Part shown: positions 18,256-25,466 of the stretch, in pieces
Numbering within the stretch: the stretch's first letter is position 1
Layout: the number at the start of each line of letters is the position of its first letter
Assembly (NCBI RefSeq): GCF_003751225.1
Contig: NZ_RJKE01000001.1
Location: forward strand, 3,720,001-3,784,000
Source: Actinocorallia herbida
GTDB lineage: Bacteria > Actinomycetota > Actinomycetes > Streptosporangiales > Streptosporangiaceae
Reading direction: 5' to 3'
DNA: 64,000 nt
Notes under the pieces: generated by a model
What the model was told of the DNA's origin: nothing
What the model saw: the letters and a program-made list of their open reading frames with translations, nothing else
Databases searched by the model: none
Position numbers and translations under genes: made by a program

Positions 18256-18855
18256 ATGGCATCGCCGCGCCGCATCGGCGCGCCCGACGCGAAGAACCGC
18301 GGTGTCCTCCTCGACGCCGCCGAGCGCCTCCTCCTCGAGGAGGGGCACACCGCCGTCAGCTCACGCAGGGTCGCCGCCCGTGCCGGACTCAAACCGCAGC
18401 TCGTGCACTACTACTTCCGCACCATGGACGATCTGCTCATCGAGGTCTTCCGCCGCCGTGCCGAGGAGGGCCTCGCCTTCCAGGCCGCGGCCCTCGCCTC
18501 CGAACAGCCCCTCTGGGCCCTGTGGCGGTACAGCACCGACCCCGCGGCCGTCGCCATCACGATGGAGTTCACCGGCCTCGCCGCGCAGAGTGAGGCGGTC
18601 CGCACCGAGATGGCCCGCTACTCGGAGCTCTTCCGCCGGGCCCAGATCGCCGCCCTCGAGAAGATCCTCCCGCGCTACGGCCTCGCCGAGTCCCTCTCCC
18701 CGGTCGTGCTGACCGTCCTCATCTCCAGCCTCTCCCGCATGCTCTCCCTGGAGACCGCGCTGGGCTTCGACACCGGCCACGCCGAGACCATCACCCTCAT
18801 CGAGTCCCTCCTCCTCGACCTGGAAGGCGAACCCCGCCTCGCCCCCACCGCCTGA
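18256..18855 (+). CDS. TetR family regulator divergent from the mce operon
   Basis: 199 residues. The N-terminal helix-turn-helix (VSSRRVAARAGLKPQLVHYY, residues about 36-55) is typical TetR. The ligand domain has no close assignment. AGGAGG lies 8 nt before the ATG. It is divergent from yrbEA with two palindromes between, so autoregulation and control of lipid import are the simplest reading. The ligand might be a fatty acid, steroid or CoA thioester, but nothing in the sequence proves it. Confidence 0.9.
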   Translation: MASPRRIGAPDAKNRGVLLDAAERLLLEEGHTAVSSRRVAARAGLKPQLVHYYFRTMDDLLIEVFRRRAEEGLAFQAAALASEQPLWALWRYSTDPAAVAITMEFTGLAAQSEAVRTEMARYSELFRRAQIAALEKILPRYGLAESLSPVVLTVLISSLSRMLSLETALGFDTGHAETITLIESLLLDLEGEPRLAPTA

Positions 18856-18913
18856 CTCCGCGGGCGACCGACGCGGAAAAGCGCCCCGTGAAGGGGGTAT
18901 CGCTCGTCGGCGG

Positions 18914-18950
18914 GAAATTCGGATGACTTCCGGTGCGGTGAGGATGCATT
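18914..18950 (+). promoter_or_regulatory. Promoter-like block upstream of tRNA-Gly, shared with tRNA-Trp at 63.5 kb
   Basis: The block holds GATGACTTCC, 10 nt, then GGATGCA. The same two words with the same 10-nt gap occur at 63470-63506 ahead of tRNA-Trp, at nearly the same distance (about 20 nt) from the tRNA start. GATGACTTCC looks like a -35 type element. The -10 part is not a standard TANNNT hexamer, so a different sigma factor is possible. Confidence 0.6.
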
Positions 18951-18969
18951 CTCAGGGGACGAAAGCGTC

Positions 18970-19041
18970 GCCGCACAAGCCGACGGGTTGAGGCATCTGC
19001 CTTCCGAGCAGAAGGACGGGGTTCGAGTCCCCGGTGCGGCT
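18970..19041 (+). tRNA. tRNA-Gly(TCC), atypical
   Basis: A full cloverleaf can be drawn: acceptor GCCGCAC/GTGCGGC (7 Watson-Crick pairs), a short 3-bp D stem GCC/GGC with a GG-containing loop, anticodon stem TCTGC/GCAGA around CTTCCGA (anticodon TCC at 19003-19005), variable AGGA, T arm CGGGG-TTCGAGT-CCCCG, discriminator T. G1-C72, C2-G71, U73, C35 and C36 fit glycyl-tRNA synthetase identity. Oddities: position 8 is A instead of the near-universal U, the D stem is weak, and no CCA is encoded. Possibly a secondary isoacceptor. Confidence 0.75.
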
Positions 19042-19259
19042 CGAACCTGACTGCGGCCGAGCGGAGCAACGACCCTCGGGTGGTCGGGCCGGCCCTGACG
19101 GCGCGGACACCACCGCACGTCGAGGGAGATCCGCGACGAAGAGGGGAGGGGAGCCGAAGTGAAGAGCGACGGGCGGGGGAATGCGCGCCCGCTCCCGCGT
19201 CTGCGACCGCGAACTCGAACGAAGGCTCAGCGCGGATCCTCCGCTGGACGGGGTCTCTT

Positions 19260-19306
19260 GTCAGGGATTTCCTGACGGATTTAGGGTGTCAGGGAGACCC
19301 TGACAC
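19260..19306. promoter_or_regulatory. Two related inverted repeats upstream of the zinc-finger/HTH gene
   Basis: Site 1 at 19260-19276 has GTCAGG and CCTGAC arms around GATTT. Site 2 at 19286-19306 has perfect 9-bp arms GTGTCAGGG and CCCTGACAC around AGA. They share the half-site GTCAGG and their centres are 28 bp apart. Site 2 ends 12 nt before the GTG start at 19319, so a bound protein would block translation initiation or transcription. Confidence 0.78.
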
Positions 19307-19318
19307 CTGGAGTGCGCC

Positions 19319-19678
19319 GTGACCGCTATCGAAGCCCTGCTGTGCTCTTTCTGCGGCAAGCCGAGCACCGAGGTCGGGAGGCTGGTGGCCGGTCCCGGCG
19401 TCTATATCTGCGACGAGTGCGTGGCCCTCGCCGCGTCGGTCGTCGAAGGGACCTCCGACGATCCCGAGCGGCGGCGGGCGCCCGTGTGGGGCGCGCTGAG
19501 CGACGAGGAGATGCTGGCGCACATCCCGCGTGTCGCCGCGCACATCGACGAGGCCGAGGCCGACCTGCGCTCATGGGTCCGGGAGCTGCGGCGGCGCGGC
19601 GTCACCTGGGTCAGGCTCGGCGAAGCGCTCGGGACCACCCGGCAGTCCGCGTGGGAGCGGTTCTCCGGCGAGGAGTGA
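19319..19678 (+). CDS. ClpX-type C4 zinc finger protein with C-terminal HTH
   Basis: 119 residues, GTG start. The N-terminus is the ClpX zinc-binding fold: CSFCGK (C9, C12) and CDEC (C31, C34). There is no AAA+ domain, so it is not ClpX. The C-terminal third (residues about 88-117, [20 protein letters not shown]) looks like a helix-turn-helix. A small DNA-binding regulator using the ClpX finger for dimerisation or protein contact is therefore plausible. Two inverted repeats just upstream suggest autoregulation. No RBS is obvious because the palindrome occupies the leader. Confidence 0.85.
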   Translation: MTAIEALLCSFCGKPSTEVGRLVAGPGVYICDECVALAASVVEGTSDDPERRRAPVWGALSDEEMLAHIPRVAAHIDEAEADLRSWVRELRRRGVTWVRLGEALGTTRQSAWERFSGEE

Positions 19679-19728
19679 CCCGCGCGGAGCAGCCCGGCCT
19701 CGCCGGCCCCCCTCGGGGAGGTCCGGAG

Positions 19729-19773
19729 GCGCACCCCCGTCGGCTGCGCGCCTTCAGGGCGACGGGGGTGCGC
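19729..19773. terminator. Bidirectional hairpin terminator
   Basis: GCGCACCCCCGTCG pairs perfectly with CGACGGGGGTGCGC across a 17-nt loop. It lies between the convergent zinc-finger gene and the ACAD operon. Confidence 0.75.
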
Positions 19774-19783
19774 GGGCCCCGGC

Positions 19784-20890
19784 TCAGGGGGTGCCCGGAG
19801 CCGGGAGGTCGGCGAGCTCGGCGAGGTGGGCGCGGTGCGACCCGGGGGAGCCGAAGGCGATCTGGTCGGCCTTGGCGCGCTTGAGGTAGAGGTGGGCGGG
19901 GTGCTCCCACGTCATGCCGATGCCGCCGTGGAGCTGCACCGCCTCTTCGGCGGCGCGGACCGCCAGGTCGGCGTTGTAGGACTGGGCGACGGCCGTGGCG
20001 AGGTCGGCGTCGGGGGTGTCGGCGGCCAGGGACGCCGCGGCGTTGCGGGCGGCGGCGGAGGCCGACTCGACGTCGGTGAAGAGGTCGGCGAGGCGGTGCT
20101 TGAGCGCCTGGAAGCCGCCCACGACCCGGCCGAACTGGCGGCGCTCCTTCAGGTAGGAGATGGTCGTGCTCAGGCACCACTGGGCCAGGCCGGCCTGCTC
20201 GGAGGCCAGGAGTCCCGCCCCGGCGAGGAGCGCCCGGCGGATCGCGGGCTCCCCGTCGGCGAGGACGAGTTCGGCGGCGGCCCCGTCGAGACGGAGATCG
20301 GCGAGCTGCCGGGTCATGTCGAGGGAGACGACGGGGGTGCGCGTGACGTCGGCGGCCGGGACCGCGTAGACGGCGATCGCGTCGCCCGTGCGGACCGGAA
20401 CGAGGAGCACGTCGGCCTCCAGCGCCCCGGCGACGCTGCTGACCGTCCCGTGCAGATGGGCGTCCGGCTCGACCCGTGCGGTCGCCGGGACCGGGTCGTG
20501 CGGGGCCGCGGAGAGCGGGACGGCGAGGGCGGCGGTCTTCGCACCCGAGGCGAGGTCGGCCAGGAGCGGCCCGCCCGTCTCGGCGAGCACGACCGTCGCG
20601 ACCACCGCGCTGGTCAGGAACGGCACCGGCGCGGCGTACCTGCCGAGCTCTTCCAGGACCACCCCCGCCTCGCGGGCCGAGGCGCCCGCGCCGCCGGACT
20701 CCTCGGGCACGAGCAGCCCGGCGAGGCCGAGGTCGACCGCGAGGGCCTTCCACAGCCCGGCGACGATCGTGCGGTCCCCGTCGTAGAGCGCGGCGACCGA
20801 CGCCGCGTCGCACCTGTCGTCGAGGAGGGCCCGGACGGAGGCGCGCAGGTCGTCCTCGACGTCGGTGTAGAGCAGTTCGAGGTCGCTCAC
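19784..20890 (-). CDS. Acyl-CoA dehydrogenase (second subunit of a likely heteromeric pair)
   Basis: 368 residues from a GTG start overlapping the previous ACAD stop (GTGA). ACAD features: an LGLAGLLVPEESGGAGASAR segment early, SYLKERRQFGR in the C-terminal helical domain, and QLHGGIGMTWEHPAHLYLKR near the end. The pairing of two unequal, overlapping ACAD genes resembles the FadE heterotetramers of actinobacterial steroid side-chain oxidation. FAD-dependent alpha,beta-dehydrogenation of an acyl-CoA is inferred; chain length or steroid specificity cannot be read here. Confidence 0.9.
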   Translation of the reverse strand: MSDLELLYTDVEDDLRASVRALLDDRCDAASVAALYDGDRTIVAGLWKALAVDLGLAGLLVPEESGGAGASAREAGVVLEELGRYAAPVPFLTSAVVATVVLAETGGPLLADLASGAKTAALAVPLSAAPHDPVPATARVEPDAHLHGTVSSVAGALEADVLLVPVRTGDAIAVYAVPAADVTRTPVVSLDMTRQLADLRLDGAAAELVLADGEPAIRRALLAGAGLLASEQAGLAQWCLSTTISYLKERRQFGRVVGGFQALKHRLADLFTDVESASAAARNAAASLAADTPDADLATAVAQSYNADLAVRAAEEAVQLHGGIGMTWEHPAHLYLKRAKADQIAFGSPGSHRAHLAELADLPAPGTP

Positions 20891-22077
20891 TTCGCGATGT
20901 CCTTCCAGGGGATGTCCTTGTCGGCGCGGGCTTCGGCGGGCAGGCCGAGCACCCGCTCGGCGACGATGTTGCGCAGGATCTCCGAGGTGCCGCCCTCGAT
21001 CGAGTTGCCCTTGGCGCGCAGGTAGCGGTAGCCCGCGTCGCGGCCGGTGAAGTCGACGCCGTCGGGGCGCACGAGCGTCCAGTCGGAGTAGCGCAGGCCG
21101 TCCTCGCCGAGCAGCTCCACTTCCAGTCCGGAAAGCTGCTGGTTGAGCCGCGCGAACGTCAGCTTCATCGCCGAGCCCTCGGGGCCGGGCTGGCCCTGCT
21201 TGAGCTTCTGCCGCAGCCGGGAGCCGGTGATCCGGGCGACCTCGGCCTCCACCCACAGCTTGAGCAGCCTGTCGTGCAGGTCGTGGGTGCGCCGCTCGGG
21301 GTGGTCGCGCCAGGTCTGGGCGACCACCCCGATCATGCCGCCGCCGCGGGGCGCGCCGCCGCTGCCGATCGCGACCCGCTCGTTGTTGAGCGTCGCGTTG
21401 GCGACCTTCCAGCCTTGGCCCTCGGCGCCCAGCCGGTGCGCGTCGGGGATGCGCACGTCGGTGAGGAACACCTCGTTGAACTCGGCCTCGCCGGTGATCT
21501 GGCGGAGCGGCCTGACCTCGACCCCCGGGTCGGTCATGTCGCACAGGAAGTAGGTGAGTCCCCCGTGCTTGGGCACGTCAGGGTTCGTCCGGGCGACCAG
21601 GATCGCGAAGCGGGCGTTGTGCGCGTGCGACGTCCACACCTTCTGCCCGTTGACGATCCAGGAGTCGCCGTCGCGGACCGCGCGGGTGGCGATCGCCGCC
21701 AGGTCGGAGCCCGCGCCGGGTTCACTGAACAGCTGGCACCAGATCTCCTCGGCGGTCCACAGCGGGCGCAGGAACCGCCGCTTCTGCTCCTCGGTGCCGA
21801 AGGCGAGGATCGTCGGGGCGGCCATGCCCAGGCCGATGCCGTTGGCGCGCGGGTTGTTGGTGGGCGCGCCCGCGCGGGCGAACTGCCGGTCGACGTCGGC
21901 GTGGAGGCTCTGCGGCAGGCCGAGGCCGCCGTTTCCGACCGGGTAGTGCACCCAGGCCAGGCCCGCGTCGTAGCGGGCGCGCAGGAACTCCAGTGGTTCG
22001 GTGGTCGCCGGGTCGTGCTCGGCGAGGAAGCCGGCCACCCTTTGCCGCAGGTCCTCGCGCGCTGTCTCGTCGGACAT
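20887..22077 (-). CDS. Acyl-CoA dehydrogenase (first subunit of a likely heteromeric pair)
   Basis: 396 residues. ACAD flavin-site motif QLFSEPGAGSDLAAIATRA near residue 140, a WIVNGQKVWTSHAHNA segment, and the C-terminal GGTSEILRNIVAERVLGLP. GAGGAAG lies 7 nt before the ATG. Lies between the MaoC hydratase and the second ACAD, and overlaps the latter by 4 nt, which suggests stoichiometric co-translation. Probable role: the first oxidation step of a bulky or branched acyl-CoA. Confidence 0.93.
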   Translation of the reverse strand: MSDETAREDLRQRVAGFLAEHDPATTEPLEFLRARYDAGLAWVHYPVGNGGLGLPQSLHADVDRQFARAGAPTNNPRANGIGLGMAAPTILAFGTEEQKRRFLRPLWTAEEIWCQLFSEPGAGSDLAAIATRAVRDGDSWIVNGQKVWTSHAHNARFAILVARTNPDVPKHGGLTYFLCDMTDPGVEVRPLRQITGEAEFNEVFLTDVRIPDAHRLGAEGQGWKVANATLNNERVAIGSGGAPRGGGMIGVVAQTWRDHPERRTHDLHDRLLKLWVEAEVARITGSRLRQKLKQGQPGPEGSAMKLTFARLNQQLSGLEVELLGEDGLRYSDWTLVRPDGVDFTGRDAGYRYLRAKGNSIEGGTSEILRNIVAERVLGLPAEARADKDIPWKDIAK

Positions 22078-22112
22078 CCTTCTACTTCCTCACGGGGTGG
22101 GGGTCGGGGGGT

Positions 22113-22565
22113 TCAGGGCACCAGGACGCTGACGGCGTCGACGACGCAGACGGGCTTGGCCGCGCCCTCGCGCTCGATCGCCACCCGGGCCGTCAGGCGG
22201 TACCCGCCGCCGCCCTGCTCCAGCGAGAGCAGCTCCACACCCGCGCGGATCCGGGAGTCCACGGGCACGGGGGCGGGGAACCGGAGCCTGTCGGCGCCGT
22301 AGTTGACGCCCATGGAGATCCCCTCGACGCGGTAGACGCGTCCGGCGAGCAGCGGCACGAGCGACAGGGTCAGGAAGCCGTGCGCGATGGTCGCGCCGAA
22401 CGGCCCCGCCGCGGCCTTCACGGGGTCGGTGTGGATCCACTGGTGGTCGCCGGTGGCCTCGGCGAACGTGTCGATCTGCTTCTGGGTGACGGTGTGCCAG
22501 TCGGAGTACCCGAGGTGGGTGCCGATGGCCGCGCGCAGCTCTTCGATGTCGTGGAAGACGTTCAT
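22113..22565 (-). CDS. MaoC-like (R)-enoyl-CoA hydratase
   Basis: 150 residues, a single hot-dog fold. The hydratase-2 motif is present as FAEATGDHQWIHTDPVKA with its Asp/His pair, followed by GATIAHGFLTLSL. Should hydrate the enoyl-CoA made by the ACAD pair. The ATG lies 2 nt after the FabG-like stop, so they are cotranscribed. The longer frame upstream is shadow of the SDR gene. Confidence 0.93.
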   Translation of the reverse strand: MNVFHDIEELRAAIGTHLGYSDWHTVTQKQIDTFAEATGDHQWIHTDPVKAAAGPFGATIAHGFLTLSLVPLLAGRVYRVEGISMGVNYGADRLRFPAPVPVDSRIRAGVELLSLEQGGGGYRLTARVAIEREGAAKPVCVVDAVSVLVP

Positions 22566-22567
22566 CC

Positions 22568-23323
22568 CTAGTCCTTCGGTCCGCCGGCGACGTACAGGAC
22601 CTGGCCGGAGACGAACCCCGCGCCCTCGCTCGCGAAGAACGCGACGGCGTGCGCGATGTCGTCCGGGGTGCCCGTGCGTCCGACCGGGATCTGCTTTGCC
22701 GCGCCGGCCTTGAAGTCCTCGAACGGGACGCCGATCCGCCGCGCGGTCTCCTCGGTCATCTCGGTCGCGATGAAGCCGGGTGCGATGGCGTTGGCGGTGA
22801 CGCCGAACCTGCCGAGTTCCAGGGCGAGGGTCTTGGTGAAGCCCTGGACGCCGGCCTTGGCGGCGGAGTAGTTGACCTGGCCGCGGTTGCCGAGCGCGGA
22901 GGTGCTGGACAGGTTGACGATCCGGCCCCAGCCCGCCTTCGTCATGTGCGCCTGGACGGCCCGGGTCATGAGGAACGCGCCGCGCAGGTGGACGTTCATG
23001 ACGGCGTCCCAGTCGTCCGCGCTCATCTTGAACAGCAGGTTGTCGCGGATGATCCCCGCGTTGTTCACCAGCACGGTCGGCGCGCCGAGCTCGGCGGCGA
23101 TCCGCGCCACCCCGGCCTGCACGGCCTGCTCGTCGGCCACGTCGATCCCGACGGCCAGCGCCCGGCCTCCGGCCGCCTCGATCGCCTCGACGACGGGCTT
23201 GCAGGCCGCCTCGTCCAGGTCCACGACGGCCACGGCGAAGCCGTCGGCGGCGAGCCTCTGCGCGACGCCCGCGCCGATGCCGCGCGCGGCCCCGGTCACG
23301 ATGGCGGTCTTCTGGATGCTCAT
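22568..23323 (-). CDS. FabG-like 3-hydroxyacyl-CoA dehydrogenase / 3-ketoacyl reductase (SDR)
   Basis: 251 residues, classical SDR: TGAARGIG near residue 10, NNAG near 87, a Ser before YSAAKAG (catalytic Tyr-x3-Lys), and the PGFIATEMT segment typical of FabG. Context between a MaoC hydratase and another SDR suggests it oxidises the hydroxyacyl-CoA in a beta-oxidation cycle rather than working in fatty acid synthesis. A thiolase is not encoded nearby, so the cycle would be completed elsewhere. Confidence 0.92.
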   Translation of the reverse strand: MSIQKTAIVTGAARGIGAGVAQRLAADGFAVAVVDLDEAACKPVVEAIEAAGGRALAVGIDVADEQAVQAGVARIAAELGAPTVLVNNAGIIRDNLLFKMSADDWDAVMNVHLRGAFLMTRAVQAHMTKAGWGRIVNLSSTSALGNRGQVNYSAAKAGVQGFTKTLALELGRFGVTANAIAPGFIATEMTEETARRIGVPFEDFKAGAAKQIPVGRTGTPDDIAHAVAFFASEGAGFVSGQVLYVAGGPKD

Positions 23324-23350
23324 GGGTTCGCTCCTCCTCGGAAGCGGCGG

Positions 23351-24103
23351 TCAGACGCCGCCGGTCAGGGTCAGGCCGCCGTCCACGACGAGGATCTGGC
23401 CGGTCAGCCAGGCCGCGTCGGGCGACAGCAGGAAGGCGACGGCGCCGCCGATGTCGTCGGGCACCCCGAGGCGCTTCAACGGGTAGGGCGCCGCGACCTC
23501 CTCCTCGCGTCCCTCGTAGAGCGCGGTGGCGAACCTGGTCTTGACGACCGCGGGGGCGACCGCGTTGACCCGCACGTCGGGGCCGAGTTCGACCGCGAGC
23601 TCCTGGGTGAGGTGGCCGAGCATCGCCTTCGTCGCGCCGTAGAAGCCGATGCCGGGCGACGGCTTCACCCCGGCGACCGAGGTGACGTTGACGATCGCGC
23701 CGCCGTGCTCCTTCATCCACGCCCGGTAGGCGTGCTGCACCCACGAGAGCGTCGCCAGGCAGTTGACTTCGAAGGTCTTGCGGGCGGCGCCGAGTTCGAT
23801 GTCGAGGAGGGGACCGTAGGCGGGGTTGATGCCCGTGTTGTTGACCAGGAGGTCGGCGCTCCCGAACGTCTCGATCGCGAGCCGGACCGTCTCGGCCTGG
23901 TGCGCGATGTCGTCGGCGTGCCCGGCGACGCCCAGCGCGTGCTCCGGGCCGCCGAGCGCGCTGACCGCCTCGTCGAGGGCGTCCTTCTTGCGCGCCGTGA
24001 TCACGACCTTGGCGCCTTCGGCGACCAGCCTTTCGGCGATGGCGAGGCCGATGCCCCGGCTGGCGCCGGTGACGATCGCGGTGCGTCCGTGAAATCGGGT
24101 CAT
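23351..24103 (-). CDS. SDR family oxidoreductase, first gene of the ACAD operon
   Basis: 250 residues: TGASRGIG near residue 11, NNTG (a Thr variant of NNAG) near 88, and a YGATKA active site. GGAAG precedes the ATG at 24103. An open frame continues upstream but would run through the operator at 24129, so the internal ATG was chosen. First gene of the five-gene operon. The divergent TetR gene and the palindrome between them indicate local control. Confidence 0.9.
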   Translation of the reverse strand: MTRFHGRTAIVTGASRGIGLAIAERLVAEGAKVVITARKKDALDEAVSALGGPEHALGVAGHADDIAHQAETVRLAIETFGSADLLVNNTGINPAYGPLLDIELGAARKTFEVNCLATLSWVQHAYRAWMKEHGGAIVNVTSVAGVKPSPGIGFYGATKAMLGHLTQELAVELGPDVRVNAVAPAVVKTRFATALYEGREEEVAAPYPLKRLGVPDDIGGAVAFLLSPDAAWLTGQILVVDGGLTLTGGV

Positions 24104-24128
24104 GGTCAACTTCCGTGGTGCGAGGTTA

Positions 24129-24144
24129 CTAAGCGCTTGCTTAG
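24129..24144. promoter_or_regulatory. TetR-type operator CTAAGCGCTTGCTTAG
   Basis: Perfect 6-bp arms CTAAGC/GCTTAG around GCTT, between the SDR gene and the divergent TetR gene. A related palindrome (AAGC-AGCGCT-GCTT) occurs at 25439-25454 ahead of the esterase gene, so a small local regulon is likely. Confidence 0.8.
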
Positions 24145-24285
24145 AATCGGGGTGGGGTTCAGGGTGCAGCACGACGACGTCGCAGGTCAAGCCCCCGGTG
24201 ATCCGGCCCATCAGGACTGGGCGCGGACACAACCGTGGTATTGCTGGAACACCGCCCCGCCCGCATCGGAAAGGAGAGCCGCGCG

Positions 24286-24885
24286 ATGCCCGACACCTCC
24301 GACCTTCCGCGCGCCGACGCCACCCGCGCCCGGCTGCTGAAGGCGGCCGTCACCGCGTTCGCGGAGAAGGGCTTCCACGGCACCACCACCCGCGACATCG
24401 CCACCGCCGCCGGCATGAGCCCGGCCGCCCTGTACGTGCACCACAGGTCGAAGGAGGAACTGCTCTTCCTGATCTCCAAATCCGGCCACGACCGCACCCT
24501 GCGCCTGGTCAGGGAGGGCATCGCGGAGTCCACCGGCCCCGTCGAGGCACTGCGCCGTGTGGTGCGCGACTTCGTCGTCCACCACGCGCGCGACAACACC
24601 GGCGCCCGGATCGTCAACTACGAGCTGTCCGCGCTCAGCCCCGGGCACATGGCCGAGATCCGCGAGATCCGCCGCACCGTCGACGGCGAGATCCGCGCCC
24701 TCGTCGAACGCGGCGTGGCCGAGGGCGTCTTCGACACCCCGCACCCCAAGATCGCCGCGACCGCCCTGCTCTCGCTGGGCATCGACATCGCCCGCTGGTA
24801 CCGCACCGCGGGGGAGTGGACCCCCGAGGACATCGCGACCGGCTACGTCGAACTGGCCCTTCGCATCGTCGGCGCCCGCCCCTGA
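24286..24885 (+). CDS. TetR family regulator of the acyl-CoA oxidation operon
   Basis: 199 residues. HTH at residues about 37-57 (TTRDIATAAGMSPAALYVHH). AAGGAG lies 9 nt before the chosen ATG at 24286; the upstream in-frame extension has no RBS. Divergent from the ACAD operon with a palindrome between. Likely represses that operon and the esterase gene and is relieved by an acyl-CoA or steroid intermediate; the ligand is inferred only from gene context. Confidence 0.92.
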   Translation: MPDTSDLPRADATRARLLKAAVTAFAEKGFHGTTTRDIATAAGMSPAALYVHHRSKEELLFLISKSGHDRTLRLVREGIAESTGPVEALRRVVRDFVVHHARDNTGARIVNYELSALSPGHMAEIREIRRTVDGEIRALVERGVAEGVFDTPHPKIAATALLSLGIDIARWYRTAGEWTPEDIATGYVELALRIVGARP

Positions 24886-24931
24886 CCCACGGCACGGGCG
24901 GGCACGGCGATCGGCCGGCCTGCCGAGCGGG

Positions 24932-24967
24932 CCGGGTGGGCGGCTTTCGCGAAGGGCGCCCACCCGG
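24932..24967. terminator. Bidirectional hairpin terminator
   Basis: CCGGGTGGGCG pairs perfectly with CGCCCACCCGG across a 14-nt loop. It sits between the TetR gene and the convergent small membrane protein gene. Confidence 0.75.
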
Positions 24968-24977
24968 GGGAGCCGGA

Positions 24978-25310
24978 TCAGGCGGGGGCGGCCGCGCGCC
25001 GGGGTCGGTCCGGGTTCCGGAGCGCGGCGAGCCGCCAGGCGGCCTTGACGAAGAGGGCCCAGCCGAAGAACGGCACGAAGTAGAAGAAGGCATCGCGTCT
25101 GCGGTAGCCGACCAGAGGCAGGACGACGAAGAGGATCGCGAGGGGCCACAGCTCGGGGATCAGCGGCACCGCGTCCCTGATCAGGTAGTAGGGGCCGAAG
25201 TCTCCCGCTGCGGACCTGTGCATCAGCTTGATGCGGAGATATCCGGCGATGCCCGGACCGGCGATCCAGATGAGCAGGGCCGTCGTCAGGCGCGCGAGCG
25301 TGCGCATCAT
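24978..25310 (-). CDS. Small hypothetical membrane protein
   Basis: 110 residues, two tandem ATGs at the start preceded by GGAGTG. Three hydrophobic stretches: residues about 8-25, 54-68 and 75-90 (LIWIAGPGIAGYL, LWPLAILFVVLPLVG, FFYFVPFFGWALFVK). The tail is basic. No family recognised. It looks coding because of the alternating hydrophobic segments and clear RBS, but a short GC-rich frame of this size carries some risk. Its promoter region adjoins the operator of the divergent esterase gene. Confidence 0.65.
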   Translation of the reverse strand: MMRTLARLTTALLIWIAGPGIAGYLRIKLMHRSAAGDFGPYYLIRDAVPLIPELWPLAILFVVLPLVGYRRRDAFFYFVPFFGWALFVKAAWRLAALRNPDRPRRAAAPA

Positions 25311-25438
25311 CCGTTCACTCCCTGTTTTCCGACCGGGCGGCGGCCTATCTTCCCAGAAGTCCGCATGGTCGGGTACCTGGTCCGTGTTCGGGCGGGTGGT
25401 TGACCGGACGGCGCCGGAGGCTTAGCCTCACGTTCGGT

Positions 25439-25454
25439 AAGCGAGCGCTTGCTT
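25439..25454. promoter_or_regulatory. Operator-like palindrome overlapping the esterase leader
   Basis: AAGCGAGCGCTTGCTT, arms AAGCnAGC/GCTnGCTT, ends 1 nt before the esterase RBS (GGAGG at 25456). Related to the operator at 24129, so the same TetR protein may bind. Binding here would cover the ribosome-binding region of the gene. Confidence 0.7.
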
Positions 25455-25466
25455 CGGAGGTGTGCG

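Noticed and set aside
19319-19678. Truncated clpX gene
   Set aside because: Only the zinc finger matches; the C-terminus is an HTH-like segment, not a broken AAA+ domain.
22113-23744. 543-codon frame on the minus strand
   Set aside because: Its 3' end is the real MaoC gene; the upstream part is a shadow of two SDR genes.
25228-25425. Plus-strand small frame opposite the membrane protein gene
   Set aside because: No RBS or recognisable domain; it overlaps the membrane-protein gene and the operator region.
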